From JBPCOI01 sp051000395 (GTDB taxonomy: Bacteria > Actinomycetota > Actinomycetes > Mycobacteriales > Jatrophihabitantaceae), in NCBI GenBank assembly GCA_051000395.1, contig JBPCOI010000045.1, positions 1 through 53,117 on the forward strand: a stretch of DNA of 53,117 nucleotides, written 5' to 3'. Under the pieces are notes generated by a model. It worked only from the letters and a program-made list of their open reading frames with translations. It was not told the origin of the DNA and made no database searches. The translations under genes and the position numbers were made by a program. The stretch's first letter is position 1, and each line of letters begins with the position of its first letter. This document shows positions 1-7,803 of the stretch, one piece after another.

Positions 1-1019
1 CCCGTACGCAGGTCCTTGACCAGCTGGTAGGGGTGCAGCACGTAGTTGCGAATCTGCGAGCCGAACGCGACGTCGGCCTTGCCGCCGCGCAGCGCGTCCA
101 TCTCCGCGATCTCCTCCACCCGCTTGCGCTCGAGCAGCTTGGCCTGCAGCACGTTCATCGCGCTGGCGCGGTTCTGGATCTGGCTGCGCTCGTTCTGGCA
201 GCTCACCACGATCCCGGTGGGCAGGTGGGTGATGCGCACCGCGGAGTCGGTGGTGTTGACGCCCTGGCCGCCCGGTCCGGAGGAACGGTAGACGTCGACG
301 CGGATGTCGTCGTCGGGGACCTCGACATGGTCGGAGGACTCGACCACCGGCAGCACCTCGACGCCGGCGAAGCCGGTCTGCCGACGGCCCTGGTTGTCGA
401 ACGGGCTGATCCGCACGAGACGGTGCGTGCCCTGCTCGACGCTCAAGGTGCCGTACGCGTACGGCGCCTTGACCTGGAAGGTCGCGGACTTGATGCCGGC
501 CTCCTCCGCGTAGGAGGTGTCGAGGACGTCGACGGGGTAGTTGTGCCGCTCGGCCCAGCGCAGGTACATCCGCAGCAGCATCTCGGCGAAGTCCGCCGCG
601 TCGACGCCGCCGGCCTCCGAGCGGATCGTCACCAACGCCTGGCGGCCGTCGTACGGGCCGGAGAGCAGCGTGTGGATCTCCAGACCGTCGATCGCCTTGC
701 GCAGCGCGACCGCCTCTGCCTCTGCCTCGGCAAGAGCAGAGTCGACGCCCGCCGCGGACGGATCGTCAGCCGCCATGTCCCACAGCACCTGAGCGTCGTC
801 GACGCGGCGGCGCAGATCCTCGACACGGCGGATCTCGCCCTGCGCGTAGGACAGTCGCGAGGTGACCCGTTGCGCCTTGTCCGGATCGTCCCAGAGGTCG
901 GGGGCAGTGGCCTGCCGCTCGAGTTCGGCGGATTCGCGCCGCAACCTGGGCAGGTCGAGAACCGCCTCGATCCCGGCGAGGGTCGCGGAAAGCTCCTTGA
1001 GTTCAGCGGGGACGTCCAC
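1..1019 (-). CDS. prfB: Peptide chain release factor 2 (C-terminus cut by window edge)
   Basis: Class I release factor that reads UGA and UAA stop codons and triggers peptidyl-tRNA hydrolysis on the ribosome. The reverse strand gives about 339 codons; the GGQ catalytic motif is visible in SGPGGQGVNTTDSAVR at about 735-780 bp from the start, preceded by the conserved HRLVRISPF segment. The chosen GTG start (1019-1017) gives VDVPAELKELSATLAG, a normal RF2 N-terminus. I see no in-frame UGA near codon 25, so the programmed +1 frameshift known from many other bacteria is absent. The last 30 or so residues lie beyond position 1. Transcribed in the same direction as the tad operon, 41 bp after its last gene. 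Confidence 0.93.
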   Translation of the reverse strand, partial: MDVPAELKELSATLAGIEAVLDLPRLRRESAELERQATAPDLWDDPDKAQRVTSRLSYAQGEIRRVEDLRRRVDDAQVLWDMAADDPSAAGVDSALAEAEAEAVALRKAIDGLEIHTLLSGPYDGRQALVTIRSEAGGVDAADFAEMLLRMYLRWAERHNYPVDVLDTSYAEEAGIKSATFQVKAPYAYGTLSVEQGTHRLVRISPFDNQGRRQTGFAGVEVLPVVESSDHVEVPDDDIRVDVYRSSGPGGQGVNTTDSAVRITHLPTGIVVSCQNERSQIQNRASAMNVLQAKLLERKRVEEIAEMDALRGGKADVAFGSQIRNYVLHPYQLVKDLRT

Positions 1020-1060
1020 GTCCGTCGAGGCTACGCGAGTAGGAGCGCCGTTTGCGGCCG

Positions 1061-1480
1061 TCAGGACAGCGGGGCCCTTGCCGAGGACGTTGCCGCGTGC
1101 CGCACCCCGTCCCCCTTGCCGAACATCGCGCCGAACGCGATCTTCCTGGTCTCGACACAGCTGAGGGTCAGGGTTCGCCCGTCGCCGGACACGCTCGCGG
1201 TGATGCGCACCTCGGCGCGCGACGGGTCGCGCTGCTGGTAGCCGGAAACCGCTCGCGCGACGTCGGTGAAGCGCGCCGCGTCGCCGCGGCCCACGTCGCT
1301 CGCCCGAGACAGGTCCGCAGCGCTCGCCGCTGCCGCAGCAGCCGCACCGTCGCACACGTCCTGCAGGCCGCGTTGCTGCACGAACGCGTCGCCGGCCGCG
1401 ACCGCGCCGGCGATCATCGTCAACGCGAGCAGGAAGAACCCGAGGATGAGCGGGATCGTCGAACCGCGGTCGTTGTTCAC
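1061..1480 (-). CDS. TadG-like Flp pilus assembly protein (helicase/secretion neighbourhood protein family)
   Basis: About 139 residues with a single N-terminal membrane segment (STIPLILGFFLLALTMIAGA) starting a few residues after the start, followed by an extracytoplasmic domain rich in alanine. This is the layout of the small TadG-like pseudopilin proteins that close actinobacterial tad operons. The start GTG overlaps the stop of the upstream tadE-like gene as GTGA (1477-1480), which indicates translational coupling. It is the last gene of the operon. Assignment rests on architecture and position, not on a catalytic motif. Confidence 0.8.
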   Translation of the reverse strand: MNNDRGSTIPLILGFFLLALTMIAGAVAAGDAFVQQRGLQDVCDGAAAAAAASAADLSRASDVGRGDAARFTDVARAVSGYQQRDPSRAEVRITASVSGDGRTLTLSCVETRKIAFGAMFGKGDGVRHAATSSARAPLS

Positions 1481-1941
1481 GGCGCGACCGTGCGGAAGTC
1501 GTCGGCGTGCACGACGTACTGGCCGACCGTGGTGACACCACGGCCCGCCAGCACGGAAGGGATCGCTGGCAGCCGGGCATGGCGGATCACGCAGACGGTG
1601 AACTGTGCGCCGGCGACCAGGGCCGGAGTGATCGGCGCGGAGCTGCACGAGGACCCGGCGGCGACGAAGCGCAGCTCGGCGTCGTCGGGCAGCTGCTGGG
1701 CGGCCATCGCGAGCCGGACCGCAGCTCGCACCCGAGCCGGCGCGAGCTCGGCGCGATCGCTCGTGGCAAATGCCCGGCCGGCTTCGCGGGCAGCCTGCGC
1801 CACCGCAAGCTCACTGCGCTGCACGCCTGCCACGGCCACGACGAGATAGACGAGCGGCACCAACACGATCACAGCGACGAAGACGAACTCGACGATCGCG
1901 CTGCCACCGTCCTCTGCGAGACGTCCGCGCAGCCACCTCAC
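1477..1941 (-). CDS. TadE-like pilus assembly protein (second copy)
   Basis: About 154 residues. The N-terminal segment EDGGSAIVEFVFVAVIVLVPLVYLVV carries the TadE signature: a charged cytoplasmic head, a Glu a few residues into the hydrophobic helix (VEF), then one membrane span. TadE-type minor pseudopilins are processed by a prepilin peptidase and are needed for Flp pilus assembly. The GTG start at 1941 overlaps the preceding gene's TGA by 4 bp, and its own TGA overlaps the next start. Two cysteines near the C-terminus (SSCSSA and FTVCVI) could form a disulfide. Confidence 0.85.
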   Translation of the reverse strand: MRWLRGRLAEDGGSAIVEFVFVAVIVLVPLVYLVVAVAGVQRSELAVAQAAREAGRAFATSDRAELAPARVRAAVRLAMAAQQLPDDAELRFVAAGSSCSSAPITPALVAGAQFTVCVIRHARLPAIPSVLAGRGVTTVGQYVVHADDFRTVAP

Positions 1942-2393
1942 GGCCGGCCTTCCCGAAGTGCCGAGGAGCTGACGTCGATCGTCAGCGGCAGCCGCAGTGG
2001 CAGGAACAGGGCACGCAGGTGGCCCGTGCAGCGGACCGTGGTGACCGGCAAGCCCGAGCCGGGATCGGTCCCGGCCGACGCATTGCACGGCACGGAATCG
2101 GCCGTGGCCGCGTTGAGCCCGTCGGCGACTAGCGCGCGCGCTCGCCTGCCACCCGCCGCCGGATCGACGCCGGCGTTGGCGCCGTAGCGCGCTCCGTCGG
2201 CAGCTGCCGAAGCCACGATGTTGCGGGCGTAGACGAACACAGCGACCTGCAGGACGGCGAACAGCAGGAACACCAACAGCACGGAGATCAGCACGAAGTC
2301 CACGACAGCAGCCCCGCCGTCGCACCGCAGGCGGGGCGGCGCCGCGGGCGTGACAGCTCGGCTACTTGCTGCTGGCGACCGAGTCGATCGCAT
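1938..2393 (-). CDS. TadE-like pilus assembly protein (first copy)
   Basis: About 151 residues with one membrane helix (FVLISVLLVFLLFAVLQVAVFVYARN) preceded by DGGAAVVDF, the same head-plus-acidic residue layout as the next gene but with Asp instead of Glu. The only conventional start is ATG at 2393, which would overlap the end of the pilin gene by 32 bp; a non-standard start nearer the helix is possible. C-terminal domain contains two cysteines (VPCN, VRCT). Part of the coupled tad operon. Confidence 0.78.
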   Translation of the reverse strand: MRSTRSPAASSRAVTPAAPPRLRCDGGAAVVDFVLISVLLVFLLFAVLQVAVFVYARNIVASAAADGARYGANAGVDPAAGGRRARALVADGLNAATADSVPCNASAGTDPGSGLPVTTVRCTGHLRALFLPLRLPLTIDVSSSALREGRP

Positions 2394-2568
2394 TCTTGAT
2401 CGCGTCCTTGATCTGCGGTTCGAAGACCCCGATGATCGCGACGACGAGGATCGCGGACATCACGGTCACCATCACCCAGCCCGGGACGTCGCCGCGCTCA
2501 CGGTCCTCACCCGTCACACGATCGCGGACGTCGGACAACCACACGGTCAGGAACTGGAAAGCGCTCAT
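2362..2568 (-). CDS. Small Flp-type pilin-like protein
   Basis: A 68-residue protein with a short charged N-terminus ending in RGDVPGWV, followed by a long hydrophobic helix (WVMVTVMSAILVVAIIGVF) and an amphipathic tail rich in Lys/Asp/Ile. Size, single helix and position between tadC and tadE match the major pilin or pilin-like gene of actinobacterial tad operons. The ATG at 2568 has a strong ribosome binding site (GAGGAGGAG) just upstream, the best in the operon, fitting a highly expressed structural subunit. I do not see the textbook G/XXXXEY prepilin site, so it may be a divergent pilin. Confidence 0.75.
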   Translation of the reverse strand: MSAFQFLTVWLSDVRDRVTGEDRERGDVPGWVMVTVMSAILVVAIIGVFEPQIKDAIKNAIDSVASSK

Positions 2569-2600
2569 CGTCTCCTCCTCGAGGGCTTGCGGATCTTGGG

Positions 2601-3545
2601 TCAGCGGGCCAGTGACGTCAGGGTCAGCAGGCCGGGATACAGGGCGAACAACACGGTCACCGGCAGGATCATGAAGACGACGGGAACCATCATCGAGATC
2701 TCCTTGCGGCCACCGGCTTCGAGCAGCGCGCGCTTGCCGATCTCGCGGACGTCCATCGCCTGGGCGCGCAGCACGTCGGCGAGCGGTGTGCCGCGTTCGA
2801 TCGCCACGACCAGGCCGTGCACGAAGCGCGAGAACGGTTCGAGGGTGGTGCTCTCGGCAAGCTCGCCGAGCGTCGTGGTGAGCGGTACGCCGGACCGGGT
2901 CCGGGCGAGCGCGGCGCCGAGCTCGCGTGCCAGCTCGCCGCCGCTGAGCCGGCACACCCGCACCAGCGCGTCGGCTGGCGCCTCGCCCGCCAGCACGGAC
3001 AGCGCGAGCAGATCGGCCACGACCGGGAACTCGGCGAGCATCGTCTGTTCGCGGCGTTCGAGTTGCCGGGAGAGCCACCAGTCGCGTCCGAGCACGCCGC
3101 CGAGCAGCCCCGCCAGCGCCGCCGCCCCGACCAGCACCGCGTTGACGGCGCCCGTCGCGGCCCCGCCCACGGCGACGACCAGCCCCGCGCCCACCATCCC
3201 GCAGGCACCCCAGACGACCTGTTCGAGGCGGAACTCCTCCACCGTCAGGGCGCTGCCCACGCCGCGCAGGCGGCGGCGGACCGAGCCGGAGCCGCCGACG
3301 AGACGGTCGAGCAATCCAACGGCCTCGCCGAGCAGCGGACCGAACAGGCGCCGGGCCACCGCGAACGGAGCCGACGTGGCCGAGGGCTGCGCGAGCAGCT
3401 TCGAGGGCACCGGCGTGTCCCCCAGGTAGGGCCCGATCCGGTCGGCGAGGCGGACGGGACGCATCGGCGGCGCCGCGCGCACCGCGAGCAGGACCCCGGC
3501 CCCGGCCAGCAGGCCAAGCACTCCGCCGAGCAGCCCGCCGCTCAC
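2601..3545 (-). CDS. tadC: TadC-like type II/IV secretion platform membrane protein
   Basis: About 314 residues with the T2SS-F domain: residues around LGRDWWLSRQLERREQTMLAEFPVVADLLALSVLAGE, then GTPLADVLRAQAMDVREIGKRALLEAGGRKEISMMVPVVFMILP at the C-terminus, with membrane spans at the N-terminus, the middle and the end. It forms the inner-membrane platform for Flp pilus assembly with TadB. The GTG start (3545) overlaps the tadB stop as GTGA. A longer open frame extends upstream but is out of register with tadB coding and is not used. Confidence 0.88.
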   Translation of the reverse strand: MSGGLLGGVLGLLAGAGVLLAVRAAPPMRPVRLADRIGPYLGDTPVPSKLLAQPSATSAPFAVARRLFGPLLGEAVGLLDRLVGGSGSVRRRLRGVGSALTVEEFRLEQVVWGACGMVGAGLVVAVGGAATGAVNAVLVGAAALAGLLGGVLGRDWWLSRQLERREQTMLAEFPVVADLLALSVLAGEAPADALVRVCRLSGGELARELGAALARTRSGVPLTTTLGELAESTTLEPFSRFVHGLVVAIERGTPLADVLRAQAMDVREIGKRALLEAGGRKEISMMVPVVFMILPVTVLFALYPGLLTLTSLAR

Positions 3546-4402
3546 CGCAGCACCCGCTGATCTCGCGGCAACCGGCCGATGTGCAGCATGATCCGGTAAG
3601 CGAGCACGCAGACCGTCGCCCCGATCGCAAGCAACACGGTGCCCGTCGGTGAGTCGTAGGCCTGCAGGGTCCCGGAGTTCGTCCCCAGCATGAGCAGAAC
3701 CAGCCACGGCGCCGCCACCGCGAGCCTGGCTCCGTTGACCACCCAGCCCTGGCGCGTCTCCAGTTCCGCGCGCGTGCGCGCATCCGAGCGCAGCAGTTCC
3801 GACAGCGTCCGCAACACCGTCGCGAGATCCGTGCCGCCGACGTCGCGTGCCACCCGCAGCGTCTCGCACACGCGATCGCCCACCGGGTCTGCCAGGTCGC
3901 GCTTGAGCGCGTCGAGGCACTCGCCGAAACGGCCGCTGGCCCGATGGGCGGCGGCGAAACGCGCGAAGGGGGCGCGCAGCTCAGCCGGACCGCGCACCGC
4001 GAGCGCGGCAAGTCCCTCCGGCAGAGACATGCCGGCCCGCACGGCCGAGGCGAGGTTGTCGACGGCCTCGGGCCACAGCTCACGGAGCGCGACCTGCCGC
4101 CGGCGCTGCATCCGTCGAATCACCAGCATCGGCACGAAGAAGCCGAAGACAGCGAAGCAGACTGCGACCGCCAGCGTCGCGGTGATGACCAGCACCGCGA
4201 CGAGCCCGATGCCCGCCCACAGCAGCTGCGCGCCGAGCAGCTGACCCGAGCCCACCCCCTCGACCCCGGCCTGGTGCAACAGCTCGCCGCGCCGCCGCAC
4301 CCAGCCCGCGTTCCTACCGCGACCGCGCTGCGGCGCGCGCGGGCCGCTGCGCCAGATCAGCAGCAGACCCACGCCGAGCACCAGGCCGAGCGACGCGCCC
4401 AC
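3542..4402 (-). CDS. tadB: TadB-like type II/IV secretion platform membrane protein
   Basis: About 286 residues: an N-terminal membrane anchor (LGLVLGVGLLLIW), two central spans (LVAVLVITATLAVAVCFAVFGFFVPMLV), a T2SS-F domain (LWPEAVDNLASAVRAGMSLPEGLAAL) and C-terminal spans. Partner of TadC. Its GTG start at 4402 lies one base after the stop of the tadA fragment, so its translation was probably coupled to tadA and may suffer from the tadA interruption. Confidence 0.88.
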   Translation of the reverse strand: MGASLGLVLGVGLLLIWRSGPRAPQRGRGRNAGWVRRRGELLHQAGVEGVGSGQLLGAQLLWAGIGLVAVLVITATLAVAVCFAVFGFFVPMLVIRRMQRRRQVALRELWPEAVDNLASAVRAGMSLPEGLAALAVRGPAELRAPFARFAAAHRASGRFGECLDALKRDLADPVGDRVCETLRVARDVGGTDLATVLRTLSELLRSDARTRAELETRQGWVVNGARLAVAAPWLVLLMLGTNSGTLQAYDSPTGTVLLAIGATVCVLAYRIMLHIGRLPRDQRVLR

Positions 4403-4403
4403 C

Positions 4404-5061
4404 TCAGGCCTCCCGCAGTGCGGGACGCATCGCGACCGGCTGGTGACCCTCGTGGGCGCCCAGGGCATGCAGCAGGTCGATGCCCGCCGCCTCGAAGCGA
4501 TCGGCATGGGGCGGGTAGCCCTCGCCGCGTTCCAGCCGCCCGCGCCGCGACGCGAACACCTCGGTCGTTTCGATGACCTCGCCCTCGACGCGCCCGGTGA
4601 CCCCGAGGATCTCGCGGACACGCCGGTGCCCCGTGCCGTCGAGTCCCAGGTGCACCACCAGGTCGACCGAGGCAGCCACGGTCGGCACGACGAACGCAGC
4701 AGACACGTTCTCGCCGGCGAGCAGCGGAAGCGTGCACATCTTGACGAGCGCCTCGCGTGCGGAGTTCGCGTGCAACGTGCACATGCCCGGCAAGCCGCTG
4801 TTGAGGGCGATCAGCAGATCGAGGCATTCCTCCTGCCGCACCTCGCCGACGATCAGGCGCGACGGACGCATCCGTAGCGCTTCCTTGACCAGGCGCCGCA
4901 GCGGGATTTCGCCGCTGCCCTCGAGGTTCGGCTGGCGCGTCTGCATCGCGACAACGTCAGGCAGGGCGCCCAGCTGCAGCTCGAAGACCTCCTCCACCGT
5001 GACGACGCGCTCGCGCGCGGGCACCGCAGCGCACAGCGCGTTGAGCAGCGTGGTCTTGGCC
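4404..5061 (-). pseudogene. tadA: tadA (CpaF-type secretion ATPase), 3' half, cut off by the island
   Basis: The translation begins in the middle of the P-loop, at KTTLLNALCAAVP, and continues through the Asp-box/Walker B region (RMRPSRLIVGEVRQEECLDLLIALNSG) and the His-box (MCTLHANSA) to the natural stop. The N-terminal half is at 26646-27263, same strand, 21.6 kb away. Together they make a normal CpaF/TadA of about 425 residues. An open frame extends a few codons into the island (TTG at 5072), but a fragment without the N-terminal domain and the P-loop glycines cannot hydrolyse ATP. Disrupted by insertion, not by decay: both halves remain fully open. Confidence 0.93.
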
Positions 5062-5077
5062 GCAAGTCCCAAACAAG
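5055..5077. other. Left island junction in the tadA P-loop (att-like)
   Basis: Read on the minus strand, tadA coding resumes at AAGACCACG (Lys-Thr-Thr of the P-loop, 5057 downward). Just inside the island are GGCC (5058-5061) and, after 8 bp, CAAACAAG (5070-5077, plus strand). A near-identical octamer in inverted orientation, CCTGTTTG, lies 5 bp inside the right border. Short core plus imperfect inverted arms is what a serine-integrase product would look like, but the crossover dinucleotide cannot be fixed from one sequence. Confidence 0.65.
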
Positions 5078-5323
5078 CCCTCTGAGCTGCGCTATGACGA
5101 CGTGTCGTAACCGCAGCTTTGGTGGGCGTACTTGTCCACCGTCTGCGACACGCTCGGTCGAGTTCCGATTGGCCTTATGCCGGCGCGACGGTGACTGCGA
5201 GCGCCGTGATGATGAGCGTCGGGGCAAGATGGGAAGCCAAATTCCAGACCAGCGAACCCGACCCGCACGCCGCTGACGATCCGCGCCATCACCGTGAACT
5301 GAGGTTGTGGCGATGCTGCGTAA
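5062..5323. other. Left end of island, no convincing gene
   Basis: About 260 bp between the tadA junction and the stop of the MauE-like gene. On the minus strand one frame reads a hydrophobic run (VWNLASHLAPTLIITALAVT) that ends at a TAA near 5186, but there is no upstream start codon in that frame, so it could be a remnant of a membrane protein. I see no tRNA or clear terminator. Confidence 0.4.
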
Positions 5324-5890
5324 TCAACCTCCATTGCGGCGAATGACCTGCGACGTGTCGGATTGATTTGGCGATAGCAGGTTCGCAAGGTCGTCGGTCG
5401 CGGCGATGCACAGTCCAAGGACCAGGCCTGCGGCGATGGCAACGAGTGCCGACTGCGAATCGACGGACGCGCGATGCCCCAGCGTTGAAATGAGGCCCGC
5501 TACTGATATCCCCAGCAAGATCAGGTTACGTCCGATATGTGGGGCGCCCAGCGGTCTCGTGGACCGTCCGAAACAGCGGCATGGGGCCCGGTGGCCGTGG
5601 CGCAGGGCCTGAACGATGGACATCACGAAGCTCACTGACAGGGCGGCCGCGAGTGCGCACCCTGCGACCGCCAGCGCCTGCGCAGGAGCTACTGTGAGGA
5701 CGCAGGTGGCTCCTTCGGATACCACGACGGAGAGCGCCGTCGAGCGTACGTACCGCAGCGGCAGGATCCTCATGCTGTCGATAGATCGCGTGAATTCGCC
5801 GAATGCATCGGACCCTATGATTTTCCCTGTCACCGACAGAAGGAACACGAGCGCGACGGCGGTTCGACACGCAATACTGAGATACTGCAT
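5324..5890 (-). CDS. MauE/DoxX-like redox-associated membrane protein
   Basis: 188 residues with about four membrane helices (residues ~8-24, ~50-68, ~70-95, ~118-137, possibly another at ~147-165). The motif APCRCFGRS at residues 102-110, with Cys104 and Cys106 ahead of a membrane helix starting IGRNLILL, is the CxCFG hallmark of MauE-type proteins. In methylamine dehydrogenase operons MauE works with the thioredoxin-like MauD to form the many disulfides of the small subunit. Here a MauD-like redoxin is encoded at 7804 and a 10-cysteine peptide at 6591, so the same job on a different substrate is inferred. ATG at 5890 overlaps the stop of the signal peptidase gene by one base. Confidence 0.85.
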   Translation of the reverse strand: MQYLSIACRTAVALVFLLSVTGKIIGSDAFGEFTRSIDSMRILPLRYVRSTALSVVVSEGATCVLTVAPAQALAVAGCALAAALSVSFVMSIVQALRHGHRAPCRCFGRSTRPLGAPHIGRNLILLGISVAGLISTLGHRASVDSQSALVAIAAGLVLGLCIAATDDLANLLSPNQSDTSQVIRRNGG

Positions 5891-6483
5891 CAGCGCGCGC
5901 CGGGATCGGGATCACGCGAAGCGGCGTTGCTGCTGCAGACAGGTGGATATGAGGCAGGCGCGCGGAGTCGCCGTGACGGTGCTAGCCGCCCGATCATGCG
6001 AGCGACGACCTGGTTGTCTCCTAGCGGACCGAACGTACGAGAGTCGTAGCTTGGGTCATGGTCACCCTGGATCCACACCTCGCCAGATGCGATCGTGCGA
6101 CCGTCATCGCATTCGCCGCGGGTGGACCGGGCGACAGTTGGGGCAGGATCGCCGGCCAACGCGCGGACCCTCTTGATCAAGTACGGCCTCCCGTCACGTC
6201 TCCCCGGTTGCCGACAAACCACCACTTCCCCACGATGCAGCGCCCGCGGACCACCTAGCCGAGCCGCCAAGACTCGCTCGCCGGGTCGCAGCGACGGCAG
6301 CATGCTTTCCCCCTCGACCTCAACGATCACAAGCGTCCGCCGGGCACCCAAACTGACCGCTGCAAGCACTATCGCGGCGGCGATCGGACAGTTCCGAACA
6401 TGGCTGCGGCTCCGGGTTGGCCCGTCGCGACCGCCCGGCCGGTGCGCTGTCGGCCAGTGTTTGAAGTACAGCCACTTGCTCAA
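5890..6483 (-). CDS. S26 family signal peptidase (LepB-like)
   Basis: 197 residues. One N-terminal membrane helix (CPIAAAIVLAAVSLGA, residues 32-47), then VEGESMLPSLRPGERVL with the nucleophile Ser60, and YLIKRVRALAGD with the general base Lys104; the later segment GDHDPSYDSRTFGPLGDNQVVAR is the S26 box E region. It is shorter than housekeeping LepB and has no extra beta-rich domain. It would cut the leader of an exported protein; the divergent neighbour, a small peptide with an AKAHA-type cleavage region, is the obvious candidate. Two-gene operon with the MauE-like gene (TGATG overlap). Start ATG at 6483; an internal start is possible. Confidence 0.88.
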   Translation of the reverse strand: MSKWLYFKHWPTAHRPGGRDGPTRSRSHVRNCPIAAAIVLAAVSLGARRTLVIVEVEGESMLPSLRPGERVLAARLGGPRALHRGEVVVCRQPGRRDGRPYLIKRVRALAGDPAPTVARSTRGECDDGRTIASGEVWIQGDHDPSYDSRTFGPLGDNQVVARMIGRLAPSRRLRAPASYPPVCSSNAASRDPDPGAR

Positions 6484-6513
6484 GGTCGTTCCCCGATCGC
6501 GATCATTGTGACC

Positions 6514-6542
6514 TTGACCACTGATGACCTAAGGCGCACAAT
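6514..6542 (+). promoter_or_regulatory. Predicted sigma-70 type promoter for the cysteine-rich peptide
   Basis: TTGACC (6514-6519) and CACAAT (6537-6542) are spaced by 17 bp, a good match to vegetative -35/-10 hexamers (5/6 and 4/6). The expected start of transcription is near 6549, leaving a leader of about 40 nt with GGAAGGAG ahead of the peptide ATG. The 107-bp gap is divergent, so the opposite operon (signal peptidase-MauE) must also start here. Confidence 0.55.
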
Positions 6543-6590
6543 CCTAGCAGTCGGCATGGATCCGGCCGACCAAAGCGGAAGGAGTCCACA

Positions 6591-6797
6591 ATGCGCACAT
6601 TGATCGGACGGGCGGGCACCGCGCTCTTGAACGTCCTCCTGCCCCAAGCGAAGGCTCATGCATCGAGCTACGGATGCCTGCCCGGTTACTGCCACACTGG
6701 CGGCGCATGCGATCCACGGTGCTGCAAGGTATGCAACGGCGTGACGACCTGTACGCCCTGCCACTATGGCTGCCCGAACGGCTGCGCCAACTACTGA
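6591..6797 (+). CDS. Small cysteine-rich secreted peptide precursor (ten Cys)
   Basis: 68 residues. Residues 1-24 form a leader with Arg residues (MRTLIGRAG), a short hydrophobic stretch (TALLNVLL) and a small-residue cleavage region (AKAHA-SS). Residues 29-65 hold ten cysteines in the pattern C-x4-C-x5-C-x3-CC-x2-C-x5-C-x2-C-x3-C-x3-C, with many Gly, Pro, His and Tyr. That is enough for five disulfides. A strong Shine-Dalgarno (GGAAGGAG) precedes the ATG, and the stop TGA is the target duplication of the adjacent IS, so the C-terminus is intact. I do not recognise the family. The neighbours (S26 peptidase, MauE, MauD-like redoxin, ABC exporter) suggest it is exported, trimmed and oxidised outside the cell. 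It could be a bacteriocin, signal or redox/metal-binding peptide; none of these is shown. Confidence 0.75.
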   Translation: MRTLIGRAGTALLNVLLPQAKAHASSYGCLPGYCHTGGACDPRCCKVCNGVTTCTPCHYGCPNGCANY

Positions 6798-7714
6798 GAA
6801 CGTGTTTGAGAAGTCTCAAGTGGCTGTTGAGGGTTGCCATGGGCGGTGGCCTGGCCCGGGCGCGAGGCGGCGGCTCATCAACCCGATCATCGCCCATTTG
6901 ATCATCGCTTCGGAGTGCTCGGGCAGACGTTCATAGTCGTGGTCTAGGCGGCGGCATTTGGTGATCCAGGCGAAGGTGCGCTCCACGACCCAGCGACGCG
7001 GAAGGACCTGGAAAGTATGGATACCCAACGGCTTGCGCACGATCTGCACGATCAGCCGCAGCCGGGCTCGGGCCCAGTCCAGCAGCTTGCCCGCGTAGCC
7101 GCCATCGGCCCATACCGGCGCCACCGAAGGCATCGTGAAGCGCAACCGATCCAGCACCGTGCGGGCACCGTCACGGTCTTGCACACTGGCCGTCGTGATG
7201 ATCACCGCGAGCAACAGGCCCAACGTGTCCACGACAATGTGTCGCTTACGGCCATTGGTCTTCTTGCCCGCGTCAAAGCCGCGACTGGCAGCGCCGACGG
7301 TGTCCGCGCCCTTGACCGACTGCGCATCCACGATCCCGGCCGAGGCCATCGGATCGCGCCCGGCGGCATCGCGCACCGCCGCCCGCAGCCGATCGTGAAT
7401 CGCGTTGACCGTGCCGTCCGCACGCCATTGCTTGAAGTACCAGAACACCGTGCCCCACGGCGGGAAGTCGTGCGGCAACTGCCGCCACGAGCACCCCGTC
7501 CGCACCACATACAAGATCGCATCCACGATCCGGCGCCGATCATGCTTCTCGCGCCGACCACCACGACGCATCGGCGGAAGCAGCGGCTCGATCAGCGCCC
7601 ACTGCGCATCAGTCAGATCCGAGGGATAGCTACCCGAGACACTCATCCATCAAAGCTCAACTACTCGAGCCGCGCACTCCTGCAGGCGCGCCGAACCGCT
7701 TCTCAAACATGTTC
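6798..7714 (-). mobile_element. IS5-family insertion sequence, 917 bp, complete
   Basis: Terminal inverted repeats GAACGTGTTTGAGAAG (6798-6813) and the reverse complement of GAACATGTTTGAGAAG at the right end (7699-7714) match at 15 of 16 positions. The flanks carry a 3-bp direct repeat TGA (6795-6797 and 7715-7717), fitting the TNA target preference of IS5-group elements. One transposase gene fills the element. The nearly perfect ends and open transposase suggest a recent insertion. It lies between the peptide gene and the redoxin gene. Confidence 0.9.
6816..7646 (-). CDS. IS5-family DDE transposase
   Basis: 276 residues. The N-terminal part (SDLTDAQWALIEPLLPP, then CSWRQLPHDFPPWGTVFWYF) is the DUF4096-type domain of IS5 transposases. 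The DDE core is visible as VDAQSVKGAD, HIVVDTLGLLLAV, VWADGGYAGKLLDW and the C-terminal WVVERTFAWITKCRRL with the catalytic Glu. The frame is uninterrupted, so the enzyme is probably active. It is transcribed against the surrounding peptide-redoxin-exporter genes. Confidence 0.94.
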   Translation of the reverse strand: MSVSGSYPSDLTDAQWALIEPLLPPMRRGGRREKHDRRRIVDAILYVVRTGCSWRQLPHDFPPWGTVFWYFKQWRADGTVNAIHDRLRAAVRDAAGRDPMASAGIVDAQSVKGADTVGAASRGFDAGKKTNGRKRHIVVDTLGLLLAVIITTASVQDRDGARTVLDRLRFTMPSVAPVWADGGYAGKLLDWARARLRLIVQIVRKPLGIHTFQVLPRRWVVERTFAWITKCRRLDHDYERLPEHSEAMIKWAMIGLMSRRLAPGPGHRPWQPSTAT

Positions 7715-7803
7715 TGAGAGATCAAGGATCACGCCGAGTTGGGTGTACTCGGGGCAATTGCGACTCAATGCCGGTTGACCTTCAAGAAGGGGCTTGAATT
7801 CTC

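Noticed and set aside
33..1241. Long plus-strand open frame of 402 codons
   Set aside because: It is antisense to prfB, whose GGQ motif and conserved blocks are clear on the minus strand; the plus-strand protein has no recognisable pattern.
5092..5442. 116-codon minus-strand frame at the left end of the island
   Set aside because: It overlaps the end of the MauE-like gene out of frame and has no domain-like sequence or good start.
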